Positions 26,912 through 35,821 of a stretch of DNA of 64,000 nt are shown in pieces. The notes below the pieces were generated by a model. The model did no database searches and was not told the origin of the DNA. It saw only the letters and a program-made list of their open reading frames with translations. The stretch's first letter is position 1. Every line of letters begins with the position of its first letter. Source of the stretch: Paraburkholderia sprentiae WSM5005 (lineage in GTDB: Bacteria; Pseudomonadota; Gammaproteobacteria; Burkholderiales; Burkholderiaceae); contig NZ_CP017562.2 in NCBI RefSeq assembly GCF_001865575.2, positions 2,294,001-2,358,000 on the forward strand, in the 5' to 3' direction. Both the position numbers and the translations under genes were made by a program.

Positions 26912-28546
26912 TCATGCTCCATGAAAGGCGGCGGCAGTGTCCGCCGCTGCGGGTTGCCAATCGTCGCCGTGGCCGGCCATGTGGCGCCCGAGCACCACGC
27001 GGTCCGCGTTTTCCACGGCGGTTTGGAAAACGAGCCGCCCTTCCGCGATTACTGCGATGCGGTCGGCCAGTTCCAGCAATTCGTCGAGGTCTTCGCTCAC
27101 CAGCAGCACCGCCGCGCCCGCGTCGCGCGCCGCGAGAATGCGCGCGTGTATATCGGCCACCGACGCGAAGTCGAGGCCGAACACCGGATTGGCGACGATC
27201 AGCACATCGACCGGCTGGCCGAGTTCGCGAGCCAGTACCGCGCGCTGCACGTTACCGCCCGACAGCGTGCCGATCGCGCGCTCCGGCACCGGCGGCCGCA
27301 CGTTGAACTCGGCAACGCGCTTTTCGGCGCGTTCGCGTAACGCGCGACGGTTGAGCCGCCAGCCGCCCGCGCGCAACGGCGCGCGATCGAAGTCGCGCAA
27401 CGCGAGATTTTCCGCGACGCTCAGATTCGCGACACACGCATTACGCAGCGGCTCCTCGGGCAACGCGAAGACTTTCAGGCGCGTCATCGCTTCGCGCGTC
27501 GCGCGGTACGCTTCTCCCTTCACGCGCATGTCGCCCGATCGCACGCTCCGCTGGCCGACCAGCGCCTCGATCAGCTCCTTCTGGCCATTGCCCGACACGC
27601 CCGCCAGGCCGAGAATCTCGCCCGCGCGCACCGCAAGCGACGCGTCGCGCACCGCCACGTGTCCGCGATCGTCCACCACCGTCAGCGCCGACAGTTCGAG
27701 CGCCACCGGCGCATCGGCGACAAGCGGCCGGCGCGCAGGCCGCACGTCGTCGATGCCGGCTGTCGCGCGCGCGTCGAAACCGGCGTCGCTGCCCATCATC
27801 CACGATGCGAGGCGGTCGCGGTCGGTGTCGCGCACCGCGCAACTGCCGACTAAGCGGCCCTTGCGCAGGACCGTGACGTCGTCCGCGTAGGCCATCACTT
27901 CGCGGAATTTGTGCGTGATCATCAGCACGGTGAGTTCGCTGCGCGTCGTGAGATCGCGCATGAGGCCGAGCACTTCGTCCGCTTCCTGCGGTGTCAGCAC
28001 CGAAGTCGGTTCGTCGAGAATCAGGAAGCGCTGACGCAGATACAGTTGCTTCAATATTTCGAGCTTCTGCTTTTCGCCGGCCGCGAGACTCGACACCGGC
28101 GTGTCGAGTGCGAGCCGGAACGGCATGCCGCGCATGAACGCGCCGAGCGCCTTGCGCTCGGCTTGCCAGTCGATTTTCCACGGCATCCGGCCACGCGCGA
28201 GAAGCAGGTTCTCTTCCACCGACAAACCCGCTGCCAGCGTGAAATGCTGGTACACCATGCCGATGCCGAGCGCCTGCGCATCGCGGGGCGAAGCAATGCG
28301 CACTTCGCGGCCGTCCGCGGCGATCTGGCCGCTGTCGAGCACGCCATAACCGACGAGACCTTTCACGAGCGTGCTCTTGCCCGCGCCATTCTCGCCGAGC
28401 AGCGCGTGCAGCGTGCCTGCGCGCACCTTGAGCGTCACGTCGTCGACCGCGCGGAAAGCACCAAAGCGCTTGCTCGCGCCGAGCACCTCGATGCCGAGCG
28501 CGCCGGTGTGTGACGGCAGCGGTTTCATGCTGGCGAGCGTCGACAT
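26912..28546 (-). CDS. Nucleoside-type ABC importer, ATP-binding protein
   Basis: 544 residues from the ATG at 28546 (an in-frame ATG at 28528 is the alternative), two ATPase domains. Domain 1: Walker A GENGAGKS at 51-58, signature LAAGEKQKLEILK, Walker B LILDEPTSVL. Domain 2: degenerate P-loop (GVSGNGQKEL) and signature LSGGNVQRAVLARELG. This is the BMP/NupA-type ATPase that serves permeases like those at 29288 and 30207. The biuH gene sits between the ATPase and its permeases, which ties transporter and enzyme to one substrate set. Confidence 0.9.
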   Translation of the reverse strand: MSTLASMKPLPSHTGALGIEVLGASKRFGAFRAVDDVTLKVRAGTLHALLGENGAGKSTLVKGLVGYGVLDSGQIAADGREVRIASPRDAQALGIGMVYQHFTLAAGLSVEENLLLARGRMPWKIDWQAERKALGAFMRGMPFRLALDTPVSSLAAGEKQKLEILKQLYLRQRFLILDEPTSVLTPQEADEVLGLMRDLTTRSELTVLMITHKFREVMAYADDVTVLRKGRLVGSCAVRDTDRDRLASWMMGSDAGFDARATAGIDDVRPARRPLVADAPVALELSALTVVDDRGHVAVRDASLAVRAGEILGLAGVSGNGQKELIEALVGQRSVRSGDMRVKGEAYRATREAMTRLKVFALPEEPLRNACVANLSVAENLALRDFDRAPLRAGGWRLNRRALRERAEKRVAEFNVRPPVPERAIGTLSGGNVQRAVLARELGQPVDVLIVANPVFGLDFASVADIHARILAARDAGAAVLLVSEDLDELLELADRIAVIAEGRLVFQTAVENADRVVLGRHMAGHGDDWQPAAADTAAAFHGA

Positions 28547-28548
28547 GA

Positions 28549-29241
28549 TCAGCGTCCGAGCGCCGCAATCAGCGCGCTGGAATCCGACACCGTGCCGAAC
28601 ACGCCGCCCTGCATCAGCACCATGTTCAGTGCCGCGTCGTGATTGCCCTTGTCGGTCGCGCCGCAGCAGTCGGCGAGAACCGTGCATTCGAAGCCGCGGT
28701 CGTTCGCTTCGCGCATCGTCGTATGCACGCACACGTCGGTCGTGATGCCGGTCAGCACCAGATTGACGATGCCGCGCGTGCGCAGAATGAGTTCGAGATC
28801 GGTGGCGCAGAACGAGCCCTTGCCCGGCTTGTCGATGACGATCTCGCCCGGCAACGGCGTGAGCTCGTCGATGATGTCCCAGCCGGGTTCGCCGCGCACG
28901 AGGATCTTGCCGCACGGACCGTCGTCGCCGATGCCGATGCCCTCCGTGCCCGCGCGGCGGCTGCGCCAGCGCTTGTTGGCGGGAAGATCCGACAGATCGG
29001 GCCGGTGTCCTTCGCGGGTATGAATGATGGTGAAATCCTGCTCGCGCATCGTTGCCAGCACGCGGCTGATCGGTTCGATCGGCGCGCGCGTCAGCGACAG
29101 GTCGTAGCCCATCTTGTCGACATAGCCGCCGATGCCGCAGAAGTCCGTCTGCATGTCGATGATGATGAGCGCCGTATTGTCGGCGCGCAGCGCGCCGTCG
29201 TAGGGCCACGGATACGGTCGGGCTTCGATGAAACGGGTCAT
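28549..29241 (-). CDS. biuH: Biuret amidohydrolase-like cysteine hydrolase (BiuH)
   Basis: 230 residues. It closely resembles, as I remember it, the rhizobial biuret hydrolase BiuH: the N-terminal [51 protein letters not shown] and [15 protein letters not shown] all follow that pattern. The triad is D29, K138 and C171. BiuH cleaves biuret to allophanate and ammonia, and the allophanate hydrolase needed next is encoded in the same operon at 32546. I am confident of the subfamily; exact substrate specificity needs an assay. Confidence 0.83.
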   Translation of the reverse strand: MTRFIEARPYPWPYDGALRADNTALIIIDMQTDFCGIGGYVDKMGYDLSLTRAPIEPISRVLATMREQDFTIIHTREGHRPDLSDLPANKRWRSRRAGTEGIGIGDDGPCGKILVRGEPGWDIIDELTPLPGEIVIDKPGKGSFCATDLELILRTRGIVNLVLTGITTDVCVHTTMREANDRGFECTVLADCCGATDKGNHDAALNMVLMQGGVFGTVSDSSALIAALGR

Positions 29242-29287
29242 GTCGGACTCCGGTGAGACGAAAAGTAGGTGGATCGCTACGGCGTTC

Positions 29288-30214
29288 TTAGCGCGTGAGA
29301 CTCAGTTCACCGGGCGTACCTGCGAGCGTGCGATCCGGCCGGCAGTTGACGATCATGATTGCGAGCGTGAGCACGTACGGCGCGGCGTTGAACAGGTAGT
29401 AGCCGCTCGTTACGCCGATCGCCTGCAGCGCGGGGCCGAGTGCGCCGGCCGCGCCGAACAGCAGCGCCGCCCACAGACAGCGCAGCGGCTGCCAGCGCGC
29501 GAAGATCACGAGCGCGACGGCCATCAACCCCTGACCGCTCGACAGGCCTTCGTTCCAGCTGCCCGGATAGACGAGCGACAGATACGCGCCGCCGACGCCC
29601 GCGAAAAATCCGCCGAGCGCCGTCGCCGCGATGCGTACGCGCGTGATCGGATAGCCCATCGCCCGCGCGCTCTCCGCGTTTTCGCCGACGAGCCGCAGCG
29701 TCATGCCCCAGCGTGTGGAGCGCAAACCCCATTGCAGAACGAACGCAAGCACGACGCCGATCAGGAAGAGTGGATTCACATGCAGCGCGTTATGCAATTG
29801 CGGCGATGCGCTCCACGCGCCGAAGTCGAACGAGCGCAGCATCGCCGCCTGGGGCTCGATGAACGGCTTGCCGAGATAGAACGCGAGGCCGGTGCCGAAC
29901 AGCATCAACGCGATACCGAACGCGATGTCGGACACGCGCGGCAGCGAGCAGGCGAGTCCGTGCAGGCAGCCGAGCAGCAGGCCCGCGCATCCGGCAATCA
30001 GCACGCCCAGCCACGGCGAACCGGTCAGGTACGAGCCTGCGTAACCGCTCATCGCGCCCGACACGAGAATGCCTTCGAGCCCGAGATTCACGCGACCGCC
30101 CTTCTCGGTCAGGCATTCACCGAGGCTCACGAAAAGATACGGCGTGCTGACGCGAATCGCGCCCGCAAACAGCGAGAGCAGCAACACGGCAACGGGCGAG
30201 TGCAGATCAGGCAT
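29288..30214 (-). CDS. Nucleoside-type ABC importer permease
   Basis: 308 residues with about eight to nine hydrophobic segments and the BPD_transp_2 pattern of the BMP/Nup group: [20 protein letters not shown] near the N-terminus and [23 protein letters not shown] as the coupling loop. It overlaps the stop of the upstream permease gene by eight bases. With the next permease it forms a heterodimeric channel. Relatives import nucleosides, purines or ureides. Confidence 0.9.
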   Translation of the reverse strand: MPDLHSPVAVLLLSLFAGAIRVSTPYLFVSLGECLTEKGGRVNLGLEGILVSGAMSGYAGSYLTGSPWLGVLIAGCAGLLLGCLHGLACSLPRVSDIAFGIALMLFGTGLAFYLGKPFIEPQAAMLRSFDFGAWSASPQLHNALHVNPLFLIGVVLAFVLQWGLRSTRWGMTLRLVGENAESARAMGYPITRVRIAATALGGFFAGVGGAYLSLVYPGSWNEGLSSGQGLMAVALVIFARWQPLRCLWAALLFGAAGALGPALQAIGVTSGYYLFNAAPYVLTLAIMIVNCRPDRTLAGTPGELSLTR

Positions 30215-31340
30215 GAGTTTGCTCCAACGGATGCGGCAGTCCGGATTGCGCGACCGCCTGCAACTTCACGCGCCACGCGGCGAGCCGGCCGCCGAGCGCC
30301 TCCCACGCGAGCAGGTTTGCGAACAGCAGTCCTTGCAAGACGAGCGTCGTTGCGTCGGGCAGATCGAGGCGGCGTTGCAGCAGACTGCCGCTCGCCTCGA
30401 TGCCGCCGATCATCAGCGCGCACGCGATGATCGCGAGCGGATTCTGCCGTGCAGCGAATGCGACGAGGATGCCCGCGTAGCCGTAGCCCGCGAGCAGCGA
30501 CGCGTTCGCGCTGTCCTGCACCGCCGAGACTTCGAACATGCCGGCGAGTCCCGCGGCGGCGCCGCCGAGCACGCATGCGGTCAACGCGAGCGAGTTGACT
30601 GGCAGGCCGACGAGGCGCGCGGCGCGCGCGTTGCCGCCCGTCACGCGCATCGCGAAACCCTTGGTGCTGTGACGCACGAAGATCCACGCGCCGACGCACG
30701 CGAGCGCGCCCCAGAAGAGTCCCCAATGCACATCGAGTCCCGGCAGCGAGCCGATCGTGAACGCATCGGGCAGCGGCAGCGTCGACGGCTTGTTCAGGCT
30801 CGCCGGATCGCGCAACGGCCCTTCGACCAGATGCTTGAACAACGCAATCGCGATATACGACATCAGCAGCGAGCTGATGGTCTCGTTCACGCCGCGCCAC
30901 TGCCGCAGCGCGCCGACCGTGCCGATCCACGCACCGCCGACGATCATGCCCGCCAGCGCCATCGCGGGCGTCGCGACGAACCACGGCGTGCCGTGCGGCA
31001 GCAGTTGCGGCGTGACGGCCGCAGCGAGTCCGCCGAGCGCGAGCGCGCCCTCGCCGCCGATCACGATCAGGCCGACCTGCGCAGGCAGCGCCACGCACAG
31101 CGCGGTGAGCATCAACGGCGCGGCGCGCAGCAGCGTGCTCTGCCACGCGAACGCCGAGCCGAATGCGCCTTGCGCGATCAGCACGATCGCGTCGCCCGCG
31201 GGCTGGCCCTGCACGAGCAGAAAGATCGCGAACAGCAGCAGCGTGCCGGCGAGCGCCGCGAGCGTCGGCAGTGCGGGCAGCACGCCGAGCAGCGCGCGGG
31301 CAATGCCGGACGACGTCACCGTGGAAGCATGAGCACGCAT
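30207..31340 (-). CDS. Nucleoside-type ABC importer permease
   Basis: 377 residues, the longer permease partner, with an extra N-terminal segment (LPALPTLAALAGTLLLFAIFLLVQ) before the family core. Seen are GLIVIGGEGALALGGL, RGVNETISSLLMSYIAIALF, the coupling loop TKGFAMRVTGGNARAARLVGLP and YGYAGILVAFAARQNPLA. It lies 44 bases downstream of the binding-protein gene. All parts of a BMP-type importer are present in this operon. Confidence 0.9.
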   Translation of the reverse strand: MRAHASTVTSSGIARALLGVLPALPTLAALAGTLLLFAIFLLVQGQPAGDAIVLIAQGAFGSAFAWQSTLLRAAPLMLTALCVALPAQVGLIVIGGEGALALGGLAAAVTPQLLPHGTPWFVATPAMALAGMIVGGAWIGTVGALRQWRGVNETISSLLMSYIAIALFKHLVEGPLRDPASLNKPSTLPLPDAFTIGSLPGLDVHWGLFWGALACVGAWIFVRHSTKGFAMRVTGGNARAARLVGLPVNSLALTACVLGGAAAGLAGMFEVSAVQDSANASLLAGYGYAGILVAFAARQNPLAIIACALMIGGIEASGSLLQRRLDLPDATTLVLQGLLFANLLAWEALGGRLAAWRVKLQAVAQSGLPHPLEQTHA

Positions 31341-31384
31341 GGTCTCTCCTTCAGTTGCGCGAATTGCGCTGTCAGCACGCTGGA

Positions 31385-32482
31385 TCAGATCTGGCCCACC
31401 ACACCCGCGACGAGATAATTCATGCTTTCGAGCGTGATGTCGGTCTGAGCGTAGGCCGTGCCGGACGCGATCGCGGTGCCGTCCTTGTTGTCCTTCAGCG
31501 GGCCCTTGAAGATGACGAACTGGCCGGCCATCATCTGCGCCTTGACGGCGTCGGCTTTGGTCTTCGCGGCGGCCGTCACCCTGGCGCCATAGGGCGACAT
31601 CTTCACGAAGCCTTCCTTGAGGCCGCCGCGCAGAATATTGGGCTGCGGCGTGCCGGTCTGCGCGTCACTGACGAGCGTTTTGTACGGCGTTGCCCAGTCC
31701 CACTCGGCGCCTGTCAGATAGCCCTTCGGCGCGAGCGCCGCCTGGCTCGCGTGGTAGCCGCAGCTCATCGCGCCGCGCTTCTCCGCCGTTTCGATCACGA
31801 CCTTCGGACCGTCGACGTGGCAGGTCAGCACGTCGCAACCCTGATCGACGAGACTGTTGGTCGCTTCGGCTTCCTTGACCGGCATCGACCAGTCGCCCGT
31901 GAAAATGACGTGTGCCGTGATGGACGGATCGACCGACTGCGCGCCGAGCGTGAACGCATTGATGTTGCGCAGCACCTGCGGAATCGGCTTGGCCGCGACG
32001 AAGCCGAGCTTTTTGCTCTTGCTCATGTGGCCCGCGACGACGCCGTTCAGGTACTGGCATTCGTCGATGTAACCGAAGTAGCTCGCGATGTTCGACGGGT
32101 TGCCCTGCTTCCAGAGTCCGCCGCAATGCGCGAAACGCACCTTCGGATACCTGGCCGCCATCTTCAGCACGTGCGGATCGAAGTAGCCGAACGAGGTGGC
32201 GAACACGAGCGTCGCGCCGTCCTGTTCGATCATTGCTTCCATCGACTTCTGCGCGGCCACCGTTTCCGGCACATTCTCTTCTTCGACCACCTTCACGTTC
32301 GGCATCTTCTTGATGACCGCGGCGGCCTGGGCCTGCGCCTGGTTGTAGCCATAGTCGCCCTTCGAGCCGACGTAGATCACGCCGACGGTGAGCTTTTCGG
32401 CAGCGAACACGCTTTCGAGCGGCAGCAGGCTGCCGAGCGCGAACGCGCCCGCCTGCTTGATGAAGTCGCGACGTTGAGTCAT
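31385..32482 (-). CDS. BMP family ABC substrate-binding protein
   Basis: 365 residues. The N-terminus MTQRRDFIKQAGAFALGSLLP has a twin-arginine motif, so Tat export is likely, with cleavage near VFAAEK. The BMP (PnrA-like) fold shows in VGVIYVGSKGDYGYNQAQ, GATLVFATSFGYFDPHVL, FAHCGGLWKQGN, YFGYIDECQYLNGVVAGHM and VIFTGDW. Homologues bind nucleosides, autoinducers or ureides in the periplasm. It follows atzF by 63 bases, so the imported compound probably becomes allophanate. Confidence 0.9.
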   Translation of the reverse strand: MTQRRDFIKQAGAFALGSLLPLESVFAAEKLTVGVIYVGSKGDYGYNQAQAQAAAVIKKMPNVKVVEEENVPETVAAQKSMEAMIEQDGATLVFATSFGYFDPHVLKMAARYPKVRFAHCGGLWKQGNPSNIASYFGYIDECQYLNGVVAGHMSKSKKLGFVAAKPIPQVLRNINAFTLGAQSVDPSITAHVIFTGDWSMPVKEAEATNSLVDQGCDVLTCHVDGPKVVIETAEKRGAMSCGYHASQAALAPKGYLTGAEWDWATPYKTLVSDAQTGTPQPNILRGGLKEGFVKMSPYGARVTAAAKTKADAVKAQMMAGQFVIFKGPLKDNKDGTAIASGTAYAQTDITLESMNYLVAGVVGQI

Positions 32483-32545
32483 GGTGTGGTTTCCTTGAGT
32501 TGGTCGATCACTGCGTTCTGAATGCTCGATTTCCGATAACGGGCA

Positions 32546-34387
32546 TCAGGCGTTCGGCTGTGGCGCGCGGTGCGCGAGATACGCGCGCCAGCCGCCGTAA
32601 GCGGTAATGTCGAGAGCGCCCCCGTCGTGCGCGATCGCCGCGGGCTCACAGACGAAGCCCTTCACGCTGCGTCCGTCGATGGTCTCGAGCGTGCCGATGG
32701 CGAGCGGCGCGGGCACGGCGGCGACGAACGCGCCGAAGGTGCGCAGCGGCACTTCCCACAGTTCGATAGCGATGGCTTCGCCTCCTGCCGTGTCGTCCGT
32801 CCGGCGCACGAGGCCGGGTTTCGGCGGCAATGTGCCGGCGAGTGCATAGAGCCGGTAGTAAGGCGCAGTCGTCGTGGCTTCGACGAAGCGCGCGCCGGCT
32901 TGCCTCAGTTGCCAGTTCAACGGCTCGCCCCGCAGATGCGCACCGACCACGGCGAGCATGACGACCGGTTCCTGGATCGGCAGCGGCTGGCTCGCGATCG
33001 CGTCGGCATCGCGTTGCTCGACGGCTTCGCTGAACAGCGCCTGAATGCGCGCGCCGAGCACCGCGAGCTGCTGGTCCGCGCCCGATGGTCCGATCAGCGT
33101 CACGCCCGCAGGCAGACCGTCGGCGCGCGGCACGCCGGGCACGGCGAGCGCACACAGGTCGAGCAGATTGACGAAGTTCGTATAGACGCCCAGACGGCTG
33201 TTCACCTCCACCGGATTGGCCTGCACGTCGGCGATGGTCGGATGCGTCGGCGTGGTCGGCACGATCAGCACGTCGGCATGCTCGAAAAGCGCTGCGGCTT
33301 GGCGCCCCAGCCTCGCAAGCGCGTACTGCCCGTCGAACGCGGCGGCCGCATCGAAACGCTCCGCCTGGCCGATCACCTTCGCGACGGTTGTGTCGATATC
33401 GTGGTGATGCGTGATAAAAAACGTGCCGAGGGCGGCGCGACGCTCGGCCACCCACGGGCCGTCGTAAAGAAGCGCGGCGACCTGCTGCAACGGCGCGAAC
33501 GCGAATGTCGACGGCGTCAACGTGAGATGCCTGGCGATGCCATCCATGGTCGCGGCGAAGGCCGCCGATGCCTGATGGTCGTCGAAGAACGTGAGCGTGT
33601 CGGGAATCGCGATGCGCAATGGCGCGTGTTGCAAACCGCGCGAGGGCAGCGGCCTGGAGTAACCGTCGTGCGGGTCGTAGAACGCGAGCCGGTCGAGCAC
33701 TTGCCACGCATCGGCGACGTCGTGCGCGAACACCGACAGCGTATCGAGCGTGCGGCACGCCGGCACGACGCCGCGCTTGCTGACGAGCCCGAGCGACGGC
33801 TTGAGCCCCACCAGCCCGTTGAAGCCCGCAGGCACGCGTCCGGAACCCGCGGTATCGGTGCCGAGCGAGAACGCGGCAATGCCCGTCGCGACCGCAATCG
33901 CCGAACCGGAGCTCGATCCGCCCGACACGTATTCATCGCGCGTGATCTGACGCACCGCGCCGTACGGCGAACGCGTGCCGACGAGACCCGTCGCGAACTG
34001 ATCGAGATTGGTCTTGCCGACGAGAATCGCGCCCGCGTCCAGCAGACGCGCTACCGCGAACGCCGTTTCGTCCGGCGTGTAGGCGAAGGCATCGCATGCG
34101 GCGGTGGTCGGCAGGCCGGCGACGTCGACGTTGTCCTTCACCGCGAACGGCACGCCGAAGAGCGGCATGCGGGCGAAGAGCGCCGGGCCTTCGTCGGCGA
34201 GTAGACGTTCGAGTTCGGTGGCGCGCGCGACGAGCGAGGCTTCGGACACGCGAAGGATCCACGCTTCCGGACGATGCGTGGTGGCAAGACGTTGCAGCAC
34301 TGTGGCGACCGTGTCGCATGGCGATGTTTCGCCTTGACGATAAGCGTCCAGCAGCGCGCGAACCTTGAAGGGAGCAATGCGTTCCAT
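32546..34387 (-). CDS. atzF: Allophanate hydrolase (AtzF-type)
   Basis: 613 residues from the ATG at 34387. The N-terminal amidase-signature domain has the Ser-cisSer-Lys triad K84 (FAVKDNVDVAG), S158 (SGGSSSGSA) and S182 (TDTAGSGRVPAG). These are each seven lower than the K91/S165/S189 that I recall for the Pseudomonas ADP enzyme. A C-terminal domain (about 455-605) is of the AtzF type seen in bacterial allophanate hydrolases (PVVMLAVVGAHLRGEPLN, ITAYGGWRAYLA). The enzyme turns allophanate into ammonia and carbon dioxide. It heads the leftward operon behind a sigma-54-like promoter. Confidence 0.9.
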   Translation of the reverse strand: MERIAPFKVRALLDAYRQGETSPCDTVATVLQRLATTHRPEAWILRVSEASLVARATELERLLADEGPALFARMPLFGVPFAVKDNVDVAGLPTTAACDAFAYTPDETAFAVARLLDAGAILVGKTNLDQFATGLVGTRSPYGAVRQITRDEYVSGGSSSGSAIAVATGIAAFSLGTDTAGSGRVPAGFNGLVGLKPSLGLVSKRGVVPACRTLDTLSVFAHDVADAWQVLDRLAFYDPHDGYSRPLPSRGLQHAPLRIAIPDTLTFFDDHQASAAFAATMDGIARHLTLTPSTFAFAPLQQVAALLYDGPWVAERRAALGTFFITHHHDIDTTVAKVIGQAERFDAAAAFDGQYALARLGRQAAALFEHADVLIVPTTPTHPTIADVQANPVEVNSRLGVYTNFVNLLDLCALAVPGVPRADGLPAGVTLIGPSGADQQLAVLGARIQALFSEAVEQRDADAIASQPLPIQEPVVMLAVVGAHLRGEPLNWQLRQAGARFVEATTTAPYYRLYALAGTLPPKPGLVRRTDDTAGGEAIAIELWEVPLRTFGAFVAAVPAPLAIGTLETIDGRSVKGFVCEPAAIAHDGGALDITAYGGWRAYLAHRAPQPNA

Positions 34388-34397
34388 GAGTTCAATC

Positions 34398-34407
34398 TTG
34401 AATACAA
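34398..34407. promoter_or_regulatory. GntR-type operator copy at atzF
   Basis: TTGAATACAA differs by one base from TTGCATACAA at 35701. It lies between the predicted transcription start (about 34411) and the atzF ATG at 34387, a suitable place for a blocking repressor. Confidence 0.5.
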
Positions 34408-34422
34408 GTCGAGCGATGGAAC

Positions 34423-34438
34423 GCAGACTTTGTGCCAG
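34423..34438 (-). promoter_or_regulatory. Sigma-54 promoter of the atzF operon
   Basis: On the minus strand CTGGCACAAAGTCTGC has the invariant GG and GC exactly ten bases apart and matches TGGCAC-N5-TTGC with one mismatch. Predicted start is near 34411, 24 bases before the ATG. It matches the sigma-54 site at 35747 at 14 of 17 positions. The remaining gap 34439-34631 shows no gene. Confidence 0.7.
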
Positions 34439-34631
34439 ATTTGCCGGCACAGACCGCAATGCTTACCCGGAAAGGCTTTGCGACTATCGACGACTATTTC
34501 CCGACGGCGCAGGTCGGGCGGCGCAGAACCCGGCGCGCTTCATCGTGGGCCGTTTCGCGGTGTGCTTCGGTGCACTGATTCACGGAGGCCGTGCACGGCG
34601 CAGCCGCTTGCTTCACGGAAGCCAGGCTATC

Positions 34632-35327
34632 TCAGGAGAAGATCGCTTCAATATCCGGCGACGCGTCTTTCACCTCGTCGAAGTTCAGTGTCGCTTCGAT
34701 ATGCTGCAGGTGTTCCAGCATGCTCGCCGCAGCCTTTGCTTCGTCATGCGCTTCGATCGCATCGATCAGATCACTATGCTCGTGATGCGGGCACGCCGGG
34801 GCGTTGGGCTTGTCGTAAAGCGTGATCACGAGGCACGTCAAAGGCGCGAGTTCTCGCATCATCCGCAACAGGATTTCGTTGCCGATCATCTCCGCGATCA
34901 GCACATGAAACTCTCCTGAAAGCCGGATGATGGCAGGCCGGTCATTCTGCTTGCGCGCGTCGCCTTCCTGCCGCACGTGCTTGCGTAACGCACGCACTTG
35001 CGCCGACGTCGCGGTGCGGCTCAACAGCCTGGCCATTTCCGGCTCGATCATGCGCCGCGTGACAAATACGTCGCGCGCCTGCTGGACGCTCGGGCTGGCG
35101 ATAAAGGCTCCGCGATTCGGCACCAGCTCGACCAGCCCCTCATGCGCAAGCTTGTTGAGCACTTCGCGAATCTTGGTCCGGCTCACGCCCGAGACTTCCG
35201 CGAGCCGCTCCTCAATCAATTTTGTCCCGGGTGCAAGGCGATGTTCAAGCACCGCCTTCTGGATGCGGCCATAGATTTCCTCGTTCGTAAACGGCGCCTT
35301 GGGCGCGGCAACTTTACTGGCAGGCAT
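34632..35327 (-). CDS. GntR family regulator (FCD domain)
   Basis: 231 residues from the ATG at 35327; the longer frame upstream runs through AT-rich promoter DNA and was rejected. The wHTH is EERLAEVSGVSRTKIREVLNKLAHEGLVELVPNRGAF. The FCD ligand domain keeps metal-binding His residues (GEFHVLIAEMIGN, HHEHSDLIDAI, MLEHLQHIE). It lies between the divergent atzF and hydantoinase operons, and copies of one palindrome flank it on both sides. It is the best candidate for the shared ligand-responsive regulator. Ligands of this group are usually small carboxylates or pathway intermediates. Confidence 0.9.
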   Translation of the reverse strand: MPASKVAAPKAPFTNEEIYGRIQKAVLEHRLAPGTKLIEERLAEVSGVSRTKIREVLNKLAHEGLVELVPNRGAFIASPSVQQARDVFVTRRMIEPEMARLLSRTATSAQVRALRKHVRQEGDARKQNDRPAIIRLSGEFHVLIAEMIGNEILLRMMRELAPLTCLVITLYDKPNAPACPHHEHSDLIDAIEAHDEAKAAASMLEHLQHIEATLNFDEVKDASPDIEAIFS

Positions 35328-35397
35328 GGCGGAGGCTCGGCTCAAAGGTTTCTCGCAACTGGGAAATGGATCGATGATAGAGCAATCACGAGCGATT

Positions 35398-35475
35398 TTG
35401 TACACAAAAATTCCGTGGAGCATTCGCATCGAAACCATGTTCATACGGAGGAAACCGCAAATTTGTTGTATGCAA
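35398..35475. promoter_or_regulatory. Two GntR-type operator copies upstream of the GntR gene
   Basis: TTGTACACAA at 35398-35407 (inside the longer palindrome TTTTGTACACAAAA at 35396-35409) and TTGTATGCAA at 35466-35475. The latter is the exact reverse complement of the copy at 35701. The first lies 70 bases upstream of the GntR start, fitting autoregulation. Confidence 0.6.
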
Positions 35476-35552
35476 ACATTCATTGGCGCTTGTCGGGTCT
35501 GACAACCTGCACCTCTTTCGCAGGCGCATTTTGGCCCGTGCGACAACCCTCG

Positions 35553-35591
35553 TTTGGTGCCAATGATTCAACTTTGGTGCGCATATGCACC
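35553..35591. promoter_or_regulatory. Candidate enhancer sites for a sigma-54 activator
   Basis: Two TTTGGTGC repeats (35553-35560, 35573-35580) are spaced 20 bases, two helical turns. The second is part of GGTGC-N6-GCACC (35576-35591). The distance to the predicted start near 35773 is about 190-220 bases, usual for an upstream activating sequence. GCACC/GGTGC half-sites resemble NtrC sites, although the order is inverted here. Confidence 0.35.
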
Positions 35592-35700
35592 GGCTTCCCC
35601 CATGCGCTTTTATCGTAGTTTCCGCCATGATCCATTGCCGTTCGTTCCAGCGAAGGTGCTCAGGAAGCAGCCGTTTCCGCTGTCGAACGCACGTCCGGCG

Positions 35701-35731
35701 TTGCATACAATCTCATTGTTATTGCGTACAA
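35701..35731. promoter_or_regulatory. Two GntR-type operator copies upstream of the racemase-hydantoinase operon
   Basis: TTGCATACAA at 35701-35710 and TTGCGTACAA at 35722-35731 are 21 bases apart, two helical turns on the same face, and end 16 bases upstream of the sigma-54 site. They belong to the TTGnnnnCAA family seen at 35398, 35466 and 34398. Confidence 0.6.
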
Positions 35732-35746
35732 ATTCGCAGATTTATG

Positions 35747-35763
35747 TTGGCACAAAGCTTGCG
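35747..35763 (+). promoter_or_regulatory. Sigma-54 promoter of the hydantoinase operon
   Basis: TTGGCACAAAGCTTGCG matches the TGGCAC-N5-TTGC consensus, with GG and GC ten bases apart. Predicted start is near 35773, about 50 bases before the ATG at 35822. Sigma-54 use fits a nitrogen-scavenging operon. Confidence 0.72.
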
Positions 35764-35821
35764 TCAAAAGATCCAGCAAGCATCTTTCTCTGGCGCGGTC
35801 CGCCAGAAGCAACCCCTTGAT

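Noticed and set aside
27441..28568. 375-residue frame on the same strand inside the nucleoside-type ATPase gene
   Set aside because: Arg/Ala-rich shadow of the ATPase in another frame; no domain and no start with ribosome site.
30069..31418. 449-residue frame opposite the permease genes
   Set aside because: Gln/Arg/Ala-rich antisense shadow; the permeases on the other strand are clear.
32646..33758. 370-residue frame inside atzF
   Set aside because: Arg-rich out-of-frame shadow of a gene with a complete catalytic triad.
35576..35591. Perfect NtrC site
   Set aside because: GGTGC-N6-GCACC has the half-sites in inverted order relative to the NtrC consensus; kept only as a weak enhancer candidate.
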